A stretch of DNA of 64,000 nt from assembly GCF_000013405.1 (NCBI RefSeq), contig NC_007759.1:2171001-2235000 (forward strand). Direction: 5' to 3'. The notes under the pieces are model-generated. The model ran no database searches. It was not told the DNA's origin and saw nothing but the letters and a program-made list of their open reading frames with translations. Position 1 is the first letter of the stretch, and the number at the start of each line of letters is the position of its first letter. The translations under genes and the position numbers were made by a program. This document shows, piece after piece, positions 42,457-52,540 of this stretch. This DNA comes from Syntrophus aciditrophicus SB. Its GTDB lineage: Bacteria > Desulfobacterota > Syntrophia > Syntrophales > Syntrophaceae.

Positions 42457-44142
42457 ATGGATACACAGCATACAGAGATCGTTGTTACAGATATCCTGAT
42501 CATTGGGAGTGGCATCGCGGGACTCAGAGCGGCTCTCGAAGCAAGTAAATGCGGGAAAAAAGTAATTATACTGACTAAAAGCAGAATCACCGATTCGAAT
42601 ACCTATTACGCCCAAGGCGGAATCACAGGTTTAGACCCTGAACGTGTAGCCAGAGGGAAAGACAGTTATGAATCGCTCATACAGAATACACTGGCAGCAG
42701 GTGATGGCCTGTGCAACAAGCAAGTTGTGGATTTTTTTGCACATCATTCTTACGAACCAATAAAGTTTTTGATTCAGCAGAATGTTCCTTTTTCAAAGGA
42801 TGCTGACGGCTGGATACTGCACCAGGAAGGCGGCCATGAGCATGAAAGAATATACTGTGTCGCGGATTATACGGGCAAAGCGATTGAAGAAACACTGGCA
42901 GGCAAGGTGCTGCAGGACAAAAACATAAAAGTATATGAACATTTTCTTACCTTCACATTAATAACCAGGCGTAAACTCAGGAAAAATCCAAACCTTGACG
43001 ACAGGTGTCTTGGTGTTTACGCGATAGACCGCCTGAATGAAACAGTGGCAGCATTCAAGGCAAACGCCGTAATACTGGCAACGGGTGGAGCTGGAAGAGT
43101 ATTTCAGTACACAAGCAACCCGGACAATGCTACCGGCGACGGGATTGCAATGGCATATTACGTTGGGGCAAAAATCGCTAATATGGAATTCTTTCAGTTT
43201 CATCCGACGGTATTATACGAACCCTTTGGAATGCAGCCTAATGAACGGAGATTTCTGCTGACCGAAGCATTACGTGGAGTCAGCGTGGGCGGAATACTGA
43301 CCACCAGCCCGGATTCTACGGAAGATTTTGTATTAGCGTATCATCCTGACGGATCGCACGCGACTCGTGATAAAGTATCGCAGGCTGTCGATGCTGAAAT
43401 GAAAAGATCAGGGTTAAAACATGTTTATTTGAATGTCACCACGAGAATTTCAGGAAAAACTCCCGAATATATCAAGGAACATTTTCCCCAGATATACGCT
43501 CACTGCCTCAACAAAGGCATAGATATAACCGTGCAGCCAATCCCTGTCGTTCCGGCTGCACATTATACTTGTGGAGGAGTACTGGTTGATATCCGCGGGA
43601 GAACAAGCATTCCCGGATTGTTTGCAATAGGCGAAGTATCATGTACCGGGCTGATGGGAGCGAATCGTCTGGCGTCTAATTCGTTGGCTGAAGCGGCATT
43701 ATTTGGAAAAGTTGCAGCAGATGAAGCGATAAAATTTTCTGAAAACAAAAATACAGAGGATGTGCCTGCCTGGTATACCACCGGAATCATCAGCCATGCA
43801 GACGTCGCGACAGTAAACCAGATATGGGATGTGGCCAGAACGACGATGATGAGTTTATGCGGAATCGACAGAACTGAAGAGAGATTAAGAGCAGCCGTCG
43901 GCATATTGGATAGTTTATATGACACAATAAACAAAATATACTGGGGGTATTATCCCAACGATCAAATATTTGAAACCAGAAACCTGGTGCAGGCAGCAAA
44001 ATTAATCGCCAAAGCGGCATTATTCAGAAAGGAAAGTCGTGGAGGGCATTACAGGTCAGATTATCCACAGAAAAAACCTGAATACGAATCCATGACATTA
44101 ATACAGAACGGAACAGAGATGAAACTAGTGCCCGTAGAATAA
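42457..44142 (+). CDS. nadB: L-aspartate oxidase
   Basis: A 561-residue FAD enzyme of the succinate dehydrogenase/fumarate reductase flavoprotein family. NadB features: dinucleotide motif IIGSGIAGLRAALEA, TYYAQGGI, HQEGGHEHERI, FQFHPTVLY, FLLTEALRG and GLFAIGEVSCTGLMGANRLASNSLAEA. It oxidises L-aspartate to iminoaspartate for NAD synthesis; in anaerobes fumarate or quinone is the acceptor. Start at the ATG at 42457 rather than a GTG at 42430, but no ribosome site distinguishes them. nadA and nadC are not near. Confidence 0.88.
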   Translation: MDTQHTEIVVTDILIIGSGIAGLRAALEASKCGKKVIILTKSRITDSNTYYAQGGITGLDPERVARGKDSYESLIQNTLAAGDGLCNKQVVDFFAHHSYEPIKFLIQQNVPFSKDADGWILHQEGGHEHERIYCVADYTGKAIEETLAGKVLQDKNIKVYEHFLTFTLITRRKLRKNPNLDDRCLGVYAIDRLNETVAAFKANAVILATGGAGRVFQYTSNPDNATGDGIAMAYYVGAKIANMEFFQFHPTVLYEPFGMQPNERRFLLTEALRGVSVGGILTTSPDSTEDFVLAYHPDGSHATRDKVSQAVDAEMKRSGLKHVYLNVTTRISGKTPEYIKEHFPQIYAHCLNKGIDITVQPIPVVPAAHYTCGGVLVDIRGRTSIPGLFAIGEVSCTGLMGANRLASNSLAEAALFGKVAADEAIKFSENKNTEDVPAWYTTGIISHADVATVNQIWDVARTTMMSLCGIDRTEERLRAAVGILDSLYDTINKIYWGYYPNDQIFETRNLVQAAKLIAKAALFRKESRGGHYRSDYPQKKPEYESMTLIQNGTEMKLVPVE

Positions 44143-44217
44143 TCAATCAAATTTTAATGTCCTGAACGGTCCTGAACAAGACTTGAGTTGACAGTAGCCC
44201 GATTCTTCCCGCAATGT

Positions 44218-45087
44218 TTATTTATACTTTTCATCCCTGTTCTTTATTGAAAGAAACCCTTCCGGCATGGGTGATTCAATAGAAATTCGCTCTCCGGTAA
44301 CCGGATGCGGAAAAGATAAATAATAGGCATGCAACCTGATGCGCCTTACAAAATCAGCAGCCGCGCCGTATTTTCTGTCACCTGCGATAGGACAGCCGAT
44401 ATCGGATAAGTGCACCCTGATTTGATTTTTTCTTCCCGTTTGGAGCTTTACATCAAGCAAGGTGTATTGGTTTACCTGCTTGATGATCCGATAATGAGTA
44501 ACTGAAAATTTCGCTTTGGATGATTCCCGGGTTGAATGAACTTTCTGCGCATGATCCTCGACAAGCCAGCTCTCAATGGTACCATCGGGGCTTTCAGGCT
44601 TCCCCTCAACTAACGCATAGTAACGTTTTTCGGCCTCTTTCCATTTTTCTTTAATGTGATCCATTGCCATCTTCGATTTGGCGAATAGCAGCACGCCCGA
44701 TACTTCCTTATCCAGGCGGTGTACAGCAAACGCATGGATCTTCCCCCTGCTGTGCTCTTTTAAGGCCTGGGCAACAATCCATTGCACGCTGGCACTGCCA
44801 TCTGCACTGAATGTAGCAATCCCGACAGGTTTTTCAACGGCGATAACATGCTGATCTTCAAACAATACAGGAAAAGGAAGCCCTGCTTTTGCGGCTATCC
44901 CGCCGTATGTGTTGATTTCAACCACATCTCCGGCCGAAAGCTTATGTGAATGCAATGTAACGGGCTTATTGTTGCACCTGATATTGCCGTGGCGTAAAAG
45001 CTTTTTGATCCTGGTGCGAGATGAATCGGGGTATTGCTCCGCAAGAAATTCAATAAGTGTCGTGGGTTTATTTACAGTTATCTTCAT
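44218..45087 (-). CDS. RluA-family pseudouridine synthase
   Basis: A 289-residue enzyme with an N-terminal S4 RNA-binding domain (about 1-75) and the catalytic domain with HRLDKEVSG (nucleophile Asp), and QTGRKNQIRVHLSDIGCPIAGDRKYG. It converts uridine in rRNA or tRNA to pseudouridine. Start at 45087 is chosen because the S4 domain begins there; it follows the flavoprotein gene (stop 45104) by 16 bases, so the two are co-transcribed. Confidence 0.9.
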   Translation of the reverse strand: MKITVNKPTTLIEFLAEQYPDSSRTRIKKLLRHGNIRCNNKPVTLHSHKLSAGDVVEINTYGGIAAKAGLPFPVLFEDQHVIAVEKPVGIATFSADGSASVQWIVAQALKEHSRGKIHAFAVHRLDKEVSGVLLFAKSKMAMDHIKEKWKEAEKRYYALVEGKPESPDGTIESWLVEDHAQKVHSTRESSKAKFSVTHYRIIKQVNQYTLLDVKLQTGRKNQIRVHLSDIGCPIAGDRKYGAAADFVRRIRLHAYYLSFPHPVTGERISIESPMPEGFLSIKNRDEKYK

Positions 45088-45103
45088 GTTCACTGTTGAC
45101 TGT

Positions 45104-46378
45104 TCAGATATGCCTTTCCAAAACTTTTTCTGATAAACATGATGAAGCCGCCAGCCAGGCGGTAGACCATGCAATTTGAAGGTTATATCCACCGGTATCC
45201 GCGTCCAGGTCTATCAGTTCACCGGCAAAATAAAGGTTCTTGATGATTTTCGATTCCATGGTTTTGGGATTTATTTCTCTTGTTCTTATCCCACCGGCGG
45301 TAATGATGGCTTCCTTAAATGAACGATGACCGGTAACTCTAAAGCGCATATCTTTCATCAGCAGGAGAATCTTTCGCCGTTCCTTCGATGTCACCTGGTG
45401 GCATTCTTTATCCGGGTTTAATTGCAGAAGATCAATGAACACCGGGATCATTTTCGCCGGCAGCCAGTCTTTAAACATATTATCAAGGTGCTTCTTCCCA
45501 TTCTCATTCAAATCACGCTGCAGCCGGGCATCAAGCTTCTGCTCATCCAATGCGGGCTTCAGATCCACTGTCAATTCCACCTTTTTTCCTTTTCTCAATT
45601 CATCTACTATAAACCGGCTGAGGGTAAGGATAATCGGGCCGGACAAACCAAAATGGGTAAAGAGCATTTCTCCGAATTCTTCTTTTAACTTTTTGCCGTT
45701 CACCCAAACCAGGGCTTTAACATTTTTCAGACTCAATCCCTGCATACGCCCGGCCAGACTGCCTTCTGTTTCAATGGGCACCAGCGCCGGCATTACAGGT
45801 TCGATGATATGTCCCAGCGGCCCGACAAGCTTGTACCCTTCACCGTTTGATCCCGTAGCTGGGTAGGAACACCCGCCGGTGCACAGAATGACCGCATCGG
45901 CATTAAAGATCATCTTTCTTCCGCTGCAGACCGCTTCGACTCCCGTAATGGTCTGATCGGAAACAAGAAGTTTTTCAATTTTACACTGGTATCGTATTTC
46001 AACTTTTGAGCTGATCACCCATTGCAGCAGGGCATTCACAACATCAGCGGCCCTGTTGCTGGCAGGGAAAATTCTTCCACCACGTTCGACAACGGTTTCT
46101 ACGCCATACCTGGCAAGTAAATTGATAATATCCTGTACAAAGAATTCAGAAAATGCATGCCTAAGGAAGCGCCCGTTGGGGTAAATATGATCGATAAATG
46201 CGGAAACAGGGGCATCGTTTGTGATGTTGCAGCGACCTTTACCGGTGATCGACAACTTACGCCCGGCTCTCTCCATCTTTTCAAGTAAAAAAACACGGGC
46301 TCCAAGCTCCGCAGCTCTGGCGGCAGCAATTAAACCAGCCGCTCCGGCTCCAACAACGATAACATCATATTTCTTCAT
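45104..46378 (-). CDS. BaiN/HI0933-family flavoprotein
   Basis: A 424-residue FAD-dependent oxidoreductase (predicted NAD(P)/FAD type) with VIVVGAGAAGLIAAARAAE, GRKLSITGKGRCNITN, PVSAFIDHI, GGCSYPATGSNGEGYK and NLYFAGELIDLDADTGGYNLQIAWSTAWLA. ATG at 46378 begins the nucleotide-binding fold. Reaction unknown. Confidence 0.9.
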   Translation of the reverse strand: MKKYDVIVVGAGAAGLIAAARAAELGARVFLLEKMERAGRKLSITGKGRCNITNDAPVSAFIDHIYPNGRFLRHAFSEFFVQDIINLLARYGVETVVERGGRIFPASNRAADVVNALLQWVISSKVEIRYQCKIEKLLVSDQTITGVEAVCSGRKMIFNADAVILCTGGCSYPATGSNGEGYKLVGPLGHIIEPVMPALVPIETEGSLAGRMQGLSLKNVKALVWVNGKKLKEEFGEMLFTHFGLSGPIILTLSRFIVDELRKGKKVELTVDLKPALDEQKLDARLQRDLNENGKKHLDNMFKDWLPAKMIPVFIDLLQLNPDKECHQVTSKERRKILLLMKDMRFRVTGHRSFKEAIITAGGIRTREINPKTMESKIIKNLYFAGELIDLDADTGGYNLQIAWSTAWLAASSCLSEKVLERHI

Positions 46379-46518
46379 AAGGCATGATTCAATTTTCATA
46401 TTCAACGGTTTTATCGACTCATGAAAGACGTTCGGTCATGACTTATCACAAATCAACTCATCAAAACAGCATCAGGTTATTCGTTGATTATCTTATCGCA
46501 CCAGCCCGATCCGCTTGA

Positions 46519-47275
46519 CACGATCTGATTTCCGGCGGCACTTCCCGGCAGGCCCCTCGCCTTGCCGACATCGAAATTATCCACTTCCTGGACATCGGCA
46601 TAACCGCTTACGACGAAAAAAAGTATAATGAGGCCTTCCGGCACAATGATTTTAGTTCGGAGCTGCCGGGCGCGGCCAAACAACAGCGGTATATCTCTCA
46701 GGATCAGGCGCTGCCGGTGGTTTTGTATCCGAAGGAGTACGAGATCCTCTGGACCGACAGGCTCGGCACGGAGATCTTTTTCCGTCCGGTGAAAGCTGCA
46801 GACGAACGGTCTATTCAAGAACTTGTTTATGATTTGCCGGAGCAGGATATTTTTATCCGCTTCTTCCACAGCCTCAAAACTTTTCCTCACAAGGTGGCGA
46901 TGCCCTTTGCCGCGATCGATTATAAAGACAAGATAGCAGTTGCCGCGGTAATCGGAAAAGAGGAACCGGAAGGCCGGGAAAGGATTGTGGCTATCGGCCC
47001 TTACATCAACAACCCGGACACAGGATTTGCCGAGGCGGCCTTCACCACACATCATGACCGCCTGTAGCGGGGCATCGGCTCCTTCCTGCTTCAATATCTC
47101 ATTCGCATCGCGAAAGAGAAAAACATGGTCGGGTTCACAGTGGATGTGCCTTCACGCAACAAAAAGATGATGCGCGTTTTTCCGTATCGGCTATCCCATG
47201 ACGACTCATCTCGAGTCGGGAGTTTACGAACTCAAGATCGATTTCAGCCGGGGAAATATCTTAGGGATTCAATGA
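46519..47275 (+). pseudogene. Decayed acetyl-CoA hydrolase/GNAT fusion
   Basis: No start survives. A first piece (LADIEIIHFLDIG to KYNEAFRHNDF) resembles the N-terminus of an acetyl-CoA hydrolase/transferase. A long internal deletion then joins it to a GNAT acetyltransferase domain (YEILWTDRLGTEIFFRPVKA ... GIGSFLLQYLIRIAKEKN). Two further lesions: TAG at 47065-47067 where relatives have Gln, and one extra T around 47177-47181 that shifts the frame before RIGYPMTTHLESGVYELK. The stop is at 47273-47275. Confidence 0.75.
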
Positions 47276-47537
47276 CGCCGGCTTTCAAAACACCGGGTTT
47301 ACAGAGAGGATTGCGGGCCCTCATGGGGACGGTTTTGTGTCGGAGTCTCAGGCCGTTGCGGATCGTTACTCGAGCACCGGCAGCTCACATTTCTTCCCGG
47401 ATGGGGGTGTCTGGGATTGAAAATTTCTGGAAGAGATTCTGATCCCGGTTAACTGGTTTTCGGTTTTTGTCTTCAAACCGGCCGGCAAATATGGTTCCAA
47501 ACAGGCACATGAACTCGGAATATTTGAAAATACTCTG

Positions 47538-48818
47538 CTAATTCCTGAATATCCAATGATCCATCACAAGCGCAGCTGTAATCCCGACCACGAAACCATT
47601 CCCAAGGACAGGCTGTAAGGCCGGCGGAAGACCATAAAGAAAATCCACCGGAAGAAAGGTGATAACTGTCGCCAGCATTAACGGCAATCCAATGACCAAC
47701 CCGTCCGTGATCTGAAATTCCCTGATCGAATCAAATACCACCATCAATCCCGCGGCTATCTGTGATGAAAGGATATAGATCAGAACCGTTCCGATGACAA
47801 TGGAAGGGACACTGACAATAAAGCCAATTACGGCTGGAGAAAATGACATCAAAAAAAGCAGAGCAGCGGATGGCAACATCGCAACCCGGGATGCACAGCC
47901 GGTGGCGATGATAATGCCCGGACTGAGAGAAAAATTCACCGGTCCGATCACCCCAAAAAATCCAGACAAGATATTAGACAGTCCGGTGATGAGAATACCG
48001 CGGTTGATCCGCCCGCTCCCATCCGCGGGTTTCAACAGTTCATTCATGGACTGGATGGAGCCCAGGTCATTTACGAATAAAGCCAGAAAGCAGAACAGAA
48101 ATGAGATCATTACTCCGCTTTCAAAAGACAGCCGGAAAGCCATGTTCCTGAAGAAACAGGATACCGGCTCGGCATGCGCGATATGGTCCATCCTGAAGGT
48201 TTCCGGAAATATCATGAACCAGATGAGACTTCCCGCAATCATGGCCCAGATGATCAGGGTGGATTTCCAGATGCCGGAAAGAAATCGATGGGCGGCAAAC
48301 AGGACCAATACCATGAGCAGAGAAAAAACGATATGAGAAAGGGGCCCCGTTCTGGCTGTGCTGGATGTAATCAGGTTCACAATGGTCGGCGCCAGCGTGA
48401 AGGCGATCAGGATAAGGACAGCGGCGACCACTCGGGGGCTGAAAAGTGTTTTGAGGCGACCGAAAAGGCCGGTCACACTCACAATTGCAAGAATGAGCCC
48501 TCCAAGGAGAATCGATGTATAAATCGTGTCAGGATGATGTCCCGCAGCAGCGATGATTCCGATAAGAAGTATTGACGAGGGTCCTACAATCAGTGGCATC
48601 CGGTGTCCCAACATAAGCTGCGCCAGTAAAGCAGCCGCCATGACGAACACCAGCCTTTGCAGATAGGCCATCTGGTCGCCGATGGAGATGAAATGTAACG
48701 CTCCCGTGATCTTACCGATGACGATAATTATGGGGATGGTTACGGCAAACCACTGAATTCCATAGAGAACAGTTTTCAAAAATGGAGGCCGTTCATCAAG
48801 ACCATACTTAAATTTCAT
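47538..48818 (-). CDS. Uracil-xanthine permease (NCS2 family)
   Basis: A 426-residue membrane protein with about 13-14 hydrophobic segments. NCS2-type blocks are DERPPFLKTVLYGIQWFAVTIP at the N-terminus and GSIQSMNELLKP, LSGFFGVIGPVNFSLSPGI midway. It should import a nucleobase with protons. The ATG at 48818 is chosen by alignment of the first block; AAAAGG lies about 10 bases before. Confidence 0.85.
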   Translation of the reverse strand: MKFKYGLDERPPFLKTVLYGIQWFAVTIPIIIVIGKITGALHFISIGDQMAYLQRLVFVMAAALLAQLMLGHRMPLIVGPSSILLIGIIAAAGHHPDTIYTSILLGGLILAIVSVTGLFGRLKTLFSPRVVAAVLILIAFTLAPTIVNLITSSTARTGPLSHIVFSLLMVLVLFAAHRFLSGIWKSTLIIWAMIAGSLIWFMIFPETFRMDHIAHAEPVSCFFRNMAFRLSFESGVMISFLFCFLALFVNDLGSIQSMNELLKPADGSGRINRGILITGLSNILSGFFGVIGPVNFSLSPGIIIATGCASRVAMLPSAALLFLMSFSPAVIGFIVSVPSIVIGTVLIYILSSQIAAGLMVVFDSIREFQITDGLVIGLPLMLATVITFLPVDFLYGLPPALQPVLGNGFVVGITAALVMDHWIFRN

Positions 48819-49096
48819 ACAGGAAAACCTTTTTATGAAATTCAGCAATAAAAAATTCGTCGCGGATAAACAATCCCAATCCTCATGAATACGATTTTCA
48901 AAATTGTCTGTTTATAAATGGATTCTCCTACAGGGGAGATCACGGTGTTGTTTCATGTGTCACTTTCTTTCCGATTCTGGAATGGGTTTCCTTTTCAGAC
49001 GCAAAAGAAATCCTTACAAATGTACGCTGGCGCGCAAAAATTTTCAGGTCGGAATCGCAGCAGGTTTCATATGAACCGGGCTCGAAAATCCTCGAA
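48819..49096. other. Intergenic region between permease and fdhE
   Basis: About 280 bases; no gene or clear riboswitch fold was recognised. Confidence 0.4.
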
Positions 49097-49927
49097 CTAC
49101 CGGTATCCTTCCTCGTGGGCCAGGATGTCCAGATGAAGTGTGACCATGTCTTCTACATCGAGATTGGCTTCCTGTTCCGAACCCCTCAAGTCGATGATCT
49201 TGATGTAGCGCTTGCAGACGTTGCATACGTCCACACGGCATCGTTCGTCCCCTTCAATCGTGAAGTAGGCAAGGGTCTGCTGTTCTTCATTGCCGCAGAA
49301 TGGGCATTTCACCCTGCGATAGTTCCACTCGAAACCGCAGTGGCTGCAAAAAAGATAACGACGCGCGTCACCGGCCTTGATCTTTCCGATTTTCGGCTCT
49401 TTTCCGCAGATGGGGCAGTAACCTTCAGACCAGCCCAATTCGGATATTTTATCGCCATATTTATGGGCGATTTTCTCCAGTTCCGGCCTCAGGCTTTCCC
49501 TCAGGAAAAATTTCACGAGATCAAAAAAGTTGTCATCATCTTCTTCGGGGAACTCTTCTTCAGAGATGGGAACGAAAATTTGGCGAATCATCTTTTCAAA
49601 ATCCAACTCTCCGTCGTAGAGCCGATCCGTCATTTCCTGCACTTTGTCAGGCGACTGCTCCGCCGCGATATCCAGCAGCCGCAAAAAGTAGCTCTTCGGC
49701 AGGGCCGCGTCGAATTGATCTGAACTGAAATCGATGAGGGGCTCTCCCTTGGCCACTTTTCGGGGAATCAGGTTTTCATCCACCTGAAAGATTGAGCTGC
49801 CCGCTGGCGCACTGTACTGCTCCCGCAGGTTGAGCATCTCCGTCAGTATATCCAGCATTTCACTGTAATGCGGGTTGTCGGACTTGTACTGTTCAATTGT
49901 TTTCAACGCCTCTGTCATGCTTGCCAT
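49097..49927 (-). CDS. fdhE: Formate dehydrogenase accessory protein FdhE
   Basis: A 276-residue protein whose C-terminal half holds four CxxC pairs (CPICG, CSHCG, CPFCG, CNVCK) with GYCPICGKEP and RYLFCSHCGFEW as in FdhE, which binds iron and matures formate dehydrogenase before Tat export. GGAGG precedes the ATG. No formate dehydrogenase catalytic gene is in the window; the beta/gamma-type pair at 36036-37743 may belong to the same functional network. Confidence 0.9.
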   Translation of the reverse strand: MASMTEALKTIEQYKSDNPHYSEMLDILTEMLNLREQYSAPAGSSIFQVDENLIPRKVAKGEPLIDFSSDQFDAALPKSYFLRLLDIAAEQSPDKVQEMTDRLYDGELDFEKMIRQIFVPISEEEFPEEDDDNFFDLVKFFLRESLRPELEKIAHKYGDKISELGWSEGYCPICGKEPKIGKIKAGDARRYLFCSHCGFEWNYRRVKCPFCGNEEQQTLAYFTIEGDERCRVDVCNVCKRYIKIIDLRGSEQEANLDVEDMVTLHLDILAHEEGYR

Positions 49928-50010
49928 GCAATTAATGCCTCCTATCGGTGAACTTGCGTATATATGCCGTCTTACACTCCTGTTGAATTTAAATGTTCTT
50001 CACATAACCG

Positions 50011-50277
50011 TCATCGGGCGCCGCCTGCCAGCTCTCTGACCGCGTTTTCATACCAGGCGCTGTTTTTGATCATCAGTTTGGCAGTGGGAAAACCGACGGG
50101 GAAAGTGATCAGCAGATGCAACGTTCCGGCCTTACCCAAAACGATGATTGAAGAAGTCGCCCGGAAGAGGATGAGAAAAAAGTAAAGAAACCAGCCGACA
50201 CCGAGTGCCAGAACCCCTATGACCGTGAATAGTCCTATGGTTCCAAAGATGAAAACACCGGACAGAATCCGTTCCAT
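50011..50277 (-). CDS. Small membrane protein (88 aa)
   Basis: An 88-residue protein with two or three hydrophobic segments (LSGVFIFGTIGLFTVIGVLALGVGWFLYFFLILF) and a soluble tail. Position and composition support it; no family recognised. It follows the two Slp genes on the same strand after 86 bases. Confidence 0.55.
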   Translation of the reverse strand: MERILSGVFIFGTIGLFTVIGVLALGVGWFLYFFLILFRATSSIIVLGKAGTLHLLITFPVGFPTAKLMIKNSAWYENAVRELAGGAR

Positions 50278-50362
50278 AAACGATATATCGGGGGTTTCCA
50301 GACCGAGCGAGAGAACTGTTTTCTGCAGAGAGTCTGATCAGTCAGAGGTGCGCTTTTTTTGA

Positions 50363-50893
50363 TCACCACCAGTACGGGGGTCCAGGCCACCATGGGTAGG
50401 GATATCCCCATCCGTATGGTGAGCCCCAGAACCAGGGGTCGCGGTAGCGAATCTCCTGACTCTTCTCCCACAGGCGGACATCCCGGGAATCGACAACCGG
50501 ATAGACATAGCGGATTTCCCCGATCTCCTGCTCCTCCTTTCCGATAATTACGCCTACAAGTGTTATTTCACGCCCTTTGCTGTAAATGTACGGATCAAGA
50601 AACCCCTCATAGCGCACCATGAAACGGCCTGAAGACTTGTCCACGTTCCTGGGCCGCTTCTGAAAATCGAGCTCCGTCTGCATGACCTTGAGTACTGTCT
50701 CGCTTTTTCGGTTTATGGTCTCGAGAATGACGCCGCCCCAGATGACCACTTTCCCATTATAACGATCGGGGGCCTTCTGAACATCGGACAGTGAAACGGC
50801 AGGCTCCGCCTCCCTGAGAAGCTTCTGCGGAAAGGGTGCGCAAGCCGCAAGCAAAACAAGAAACAGAAGGGCAGGAATAAATGAATATTTCAT
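50363..50893 (-). CDS. Slp-family outer-membrane lipoprotein (second copy)
   Basis: A 176-residue lipoprotein: signal and lipobox (LLAAC), then VSLSDVQKAPDRYNGKVVIWGGVIL, TELDFQKRPRN and GRFMVRYEGFLDPYIYSKGREITLVG, the Slp (carbon-starvation lipoprotein) domain. The tail is Gly/Trp/Tyr/Pro-rich (GWGYPYPWWPGPPYWW). It overlaps the Slp gene before it by 4 bases (ATGA). Confidence 0.88.
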   Translation of the reverse strand: MKYSFIPALLFLVLLAACAPFPQKLLREAEPAVSLSDVQKAPDRYNGKVVIWGGVILETINRKSETVLKVMQTELDFQKRPRNVDKSSGRFMVRYEGFLDPYIYSKGREITLVGVIIGKEEQEIGEIRYVYPVVDSRDVRLWEKSQEIRYRDPWFWGSPYGWGYPYPWWPGPPYWW

Positions 50894-51405
50894 CGGATCA
50901 CTCCCCCCACGCCAATACCGATACCGAACCGGGGTCCGGTGTAGATGTCATCCGGGGCCCAGATGTGGTGCTCTTGCGGAAGGATAACGGGATAGCCGTA
51001 CCCAATCTCCCCGAGGGGAAGAACCTTTCCCCCCTGGACCTCACCGGCAACGGTAATCTTTCTTCCCCTGGCATAGATCGCCGGGTCCAGGAAACCCTGG
51101 AACCGGATCAGAAAGCGTCCATGGCTGAGATCCGTATCCTCGGGCCTTTTATTCCAGTCGAGAGGCTTCTGGACGACCTCAACCCAGCTTTCCTCTTTCT
51201 TCACGGTCGTCGTCACAATCTCCCCTCCAAGCAAAACCACCTTTCCCGCAAAGCGTTCCGGATGCCCCTGAAGCTCCCGGAAGGTAATATTCCGGTCCAC
51301 TCTGTCCATGATTGCCGGGGAAATCACGGAGGCACACCCCTCTATGAGAAGAAAACAGAACAGACAGAAAAAAAACCTGCTCACGATGGATATAACGCGA
51401 ATCAT
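50890..51405 (-). CDS. Slp-family outer-membrane lipoprotein (first copy)
   Basis: A 171-residue relative of its neighbour: lipobox (LLIEGC), FRELQGHPERFAGKVVLLGGEIV, LDWNKRPED and GRFLIRFQGFLDPAIYARGRKITVAG. GAGGTTGAT precedes the ATG. The two are tandem duplicates that have since diverged. Confidence 0.88.
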   Translation of the reverse strand: MIRVISIVSRFFFCLFCFLLIEGCASVISPAIMDRVDRNITFRELQGHPERFAGKVVLLGGEIVTTTVKKEESWVEVVQKPLDWNKRPEDTDLSHGRFLIRFQGFLDPAIYARGRKITVAGEVQGGKVLPLGEIGYGYPVILPQEHHIWAPDDIYTGPRFGIGIGVGGVIR

Positions 51406-51579
51406 ATCAACCTCGATTCCGAAAAGGGGAAATTACGCCTGAACCGTCTATTTCATCCAAATCCTTTTTAATTTATAAATCATGTATCAGTAAAGATCAA
51501 TCTCCATCCGAATGCTATCCTGAAATCAAAATCTCGATGAAGCCGCCATTTCATGGCGGGATGAAAGCCCCAAGCGGCA

Positions 51580-51845
51580 TTCTTTCTTATAAACACAACC
51601 CAACCCGGAATACCACCCCGAACACGATATGCAGAACAAGCTGCTCGTACCACATGGAGGGCGCCGCACTTCTGCCCGGCAGCCCCTGGCCCGCCACCGT
51701 CAATGCAAAAAAAGCATGGAAAGCCACAGCAGAAAGACGTATGTCGCCATCACGATGACGCTGGATGGGTCAAAGCCAAAAAACACTGTAGTGACGTAAT
51801 ACAACACTCCGAAGACGTTACTGGTGATCAGGTGCACGATGGCGC
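51580..51845 (-). pseudogene. Fragment of a membrane protein gene
   Basis: On the minus strand AIVHLITSNVFGVLYYV ... SSVIVMATYVFLLWLSMLFLH runs into a stop, and in the next frame TVAGQGLPGRSAAPSMWYEQLVLHIVFGVVF follows. Together they look like two transmembrane helices of a DUF-type integral membrane protein with one frameshift. No start or end is recognised. Confidence 0.45.
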
Positions 51846-52134
51846 CGTATCTCGAAGCTCAAGGGCATACGGTCATCAGACTGGTCCGGGATAAGTCGAA
51901 GTCCGGGGCTTTCTGGGATCCGCGGCACGGCGTCATTGAACTGCCTCCCGACGCAGACATCGGCGCCGTGATCAATCTGTCCGGTGAAAACTTCGCCGAC
52001 GGGCGATGGCCAGCGGATAAGAAGGAAAGGATACGGCCCAGCCGTATTGAAGGAACCCTGCTTTCAGCCCGGACGGTTGCCGAACTAAACCCTCGTCCAA
52101 AGGCCTTCCTTTCATCTTCCGGAATCCCCCTTGA
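51846..52134 (+). pseudogene. Fragment of a TIGR01777 (SulA/YfcH-like) epimerase
   Basis: Reads LEAQGHTVIRLVR, then VINLSGENFADGRWPADKKERI, PSRIEGTLLSARTVAEL and KAFLSSSG, the central part of the SDR-type TIGR01777 family. The nucleotide-binding GxxGxxG start and the C-terminal half are missing. It abuts the membrane protein fragment. Confidence 0.75.
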
Positions 52135-52540
52135 CTCACAACATCGTCCTTTCATATACTAACTGCATGAAAAAATCTTATCTATCTGACGCTTCTCACG
52201 GTTTCCCTGCCCCCCCTCTTTCCGTCTCTACGAAACCGAACTGAGCAATAAAAAACCGGCCAGTTATGATAACTGTCATTACCCCCTTGTGAACAAAACT
52301 CTTTGCCTGATCCATCTTTGGCATGATCAGGGATCTGGAGGTGGATTTTTTCGTCTCCAGGGTAAATACGGAGCTGGCTCCCGCAAAAGCCCACCCTTTA
52401 AGATGAGGATAAAGGAGGCGAAGCGAAGGATCCTGACGGAGAAAAAGGGGAAGCCCCATTCACCGGAAAACCGAAAAAATTGTACGCGGCCGATCAATTT
52501 CAACATTTGCAATCCATAGACCTGCAGATGGGAGAGGAAC
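52135..52540. other. Intergenic region, nothing recognised
   Basis: About 400 bases between the epimerase fragment and the HDAC-family gene; overlapping minus-strand frames (70-87 codons) have no ribosome site or family likeness. Confidence 0.45.

Noticed and set aside
46477-47094. 205-codon minus-strand frame
   Set aside because: Antisense to the recognisable GNAT/acetyl-CoA hydrolase relic; basic, low-complexity translation.
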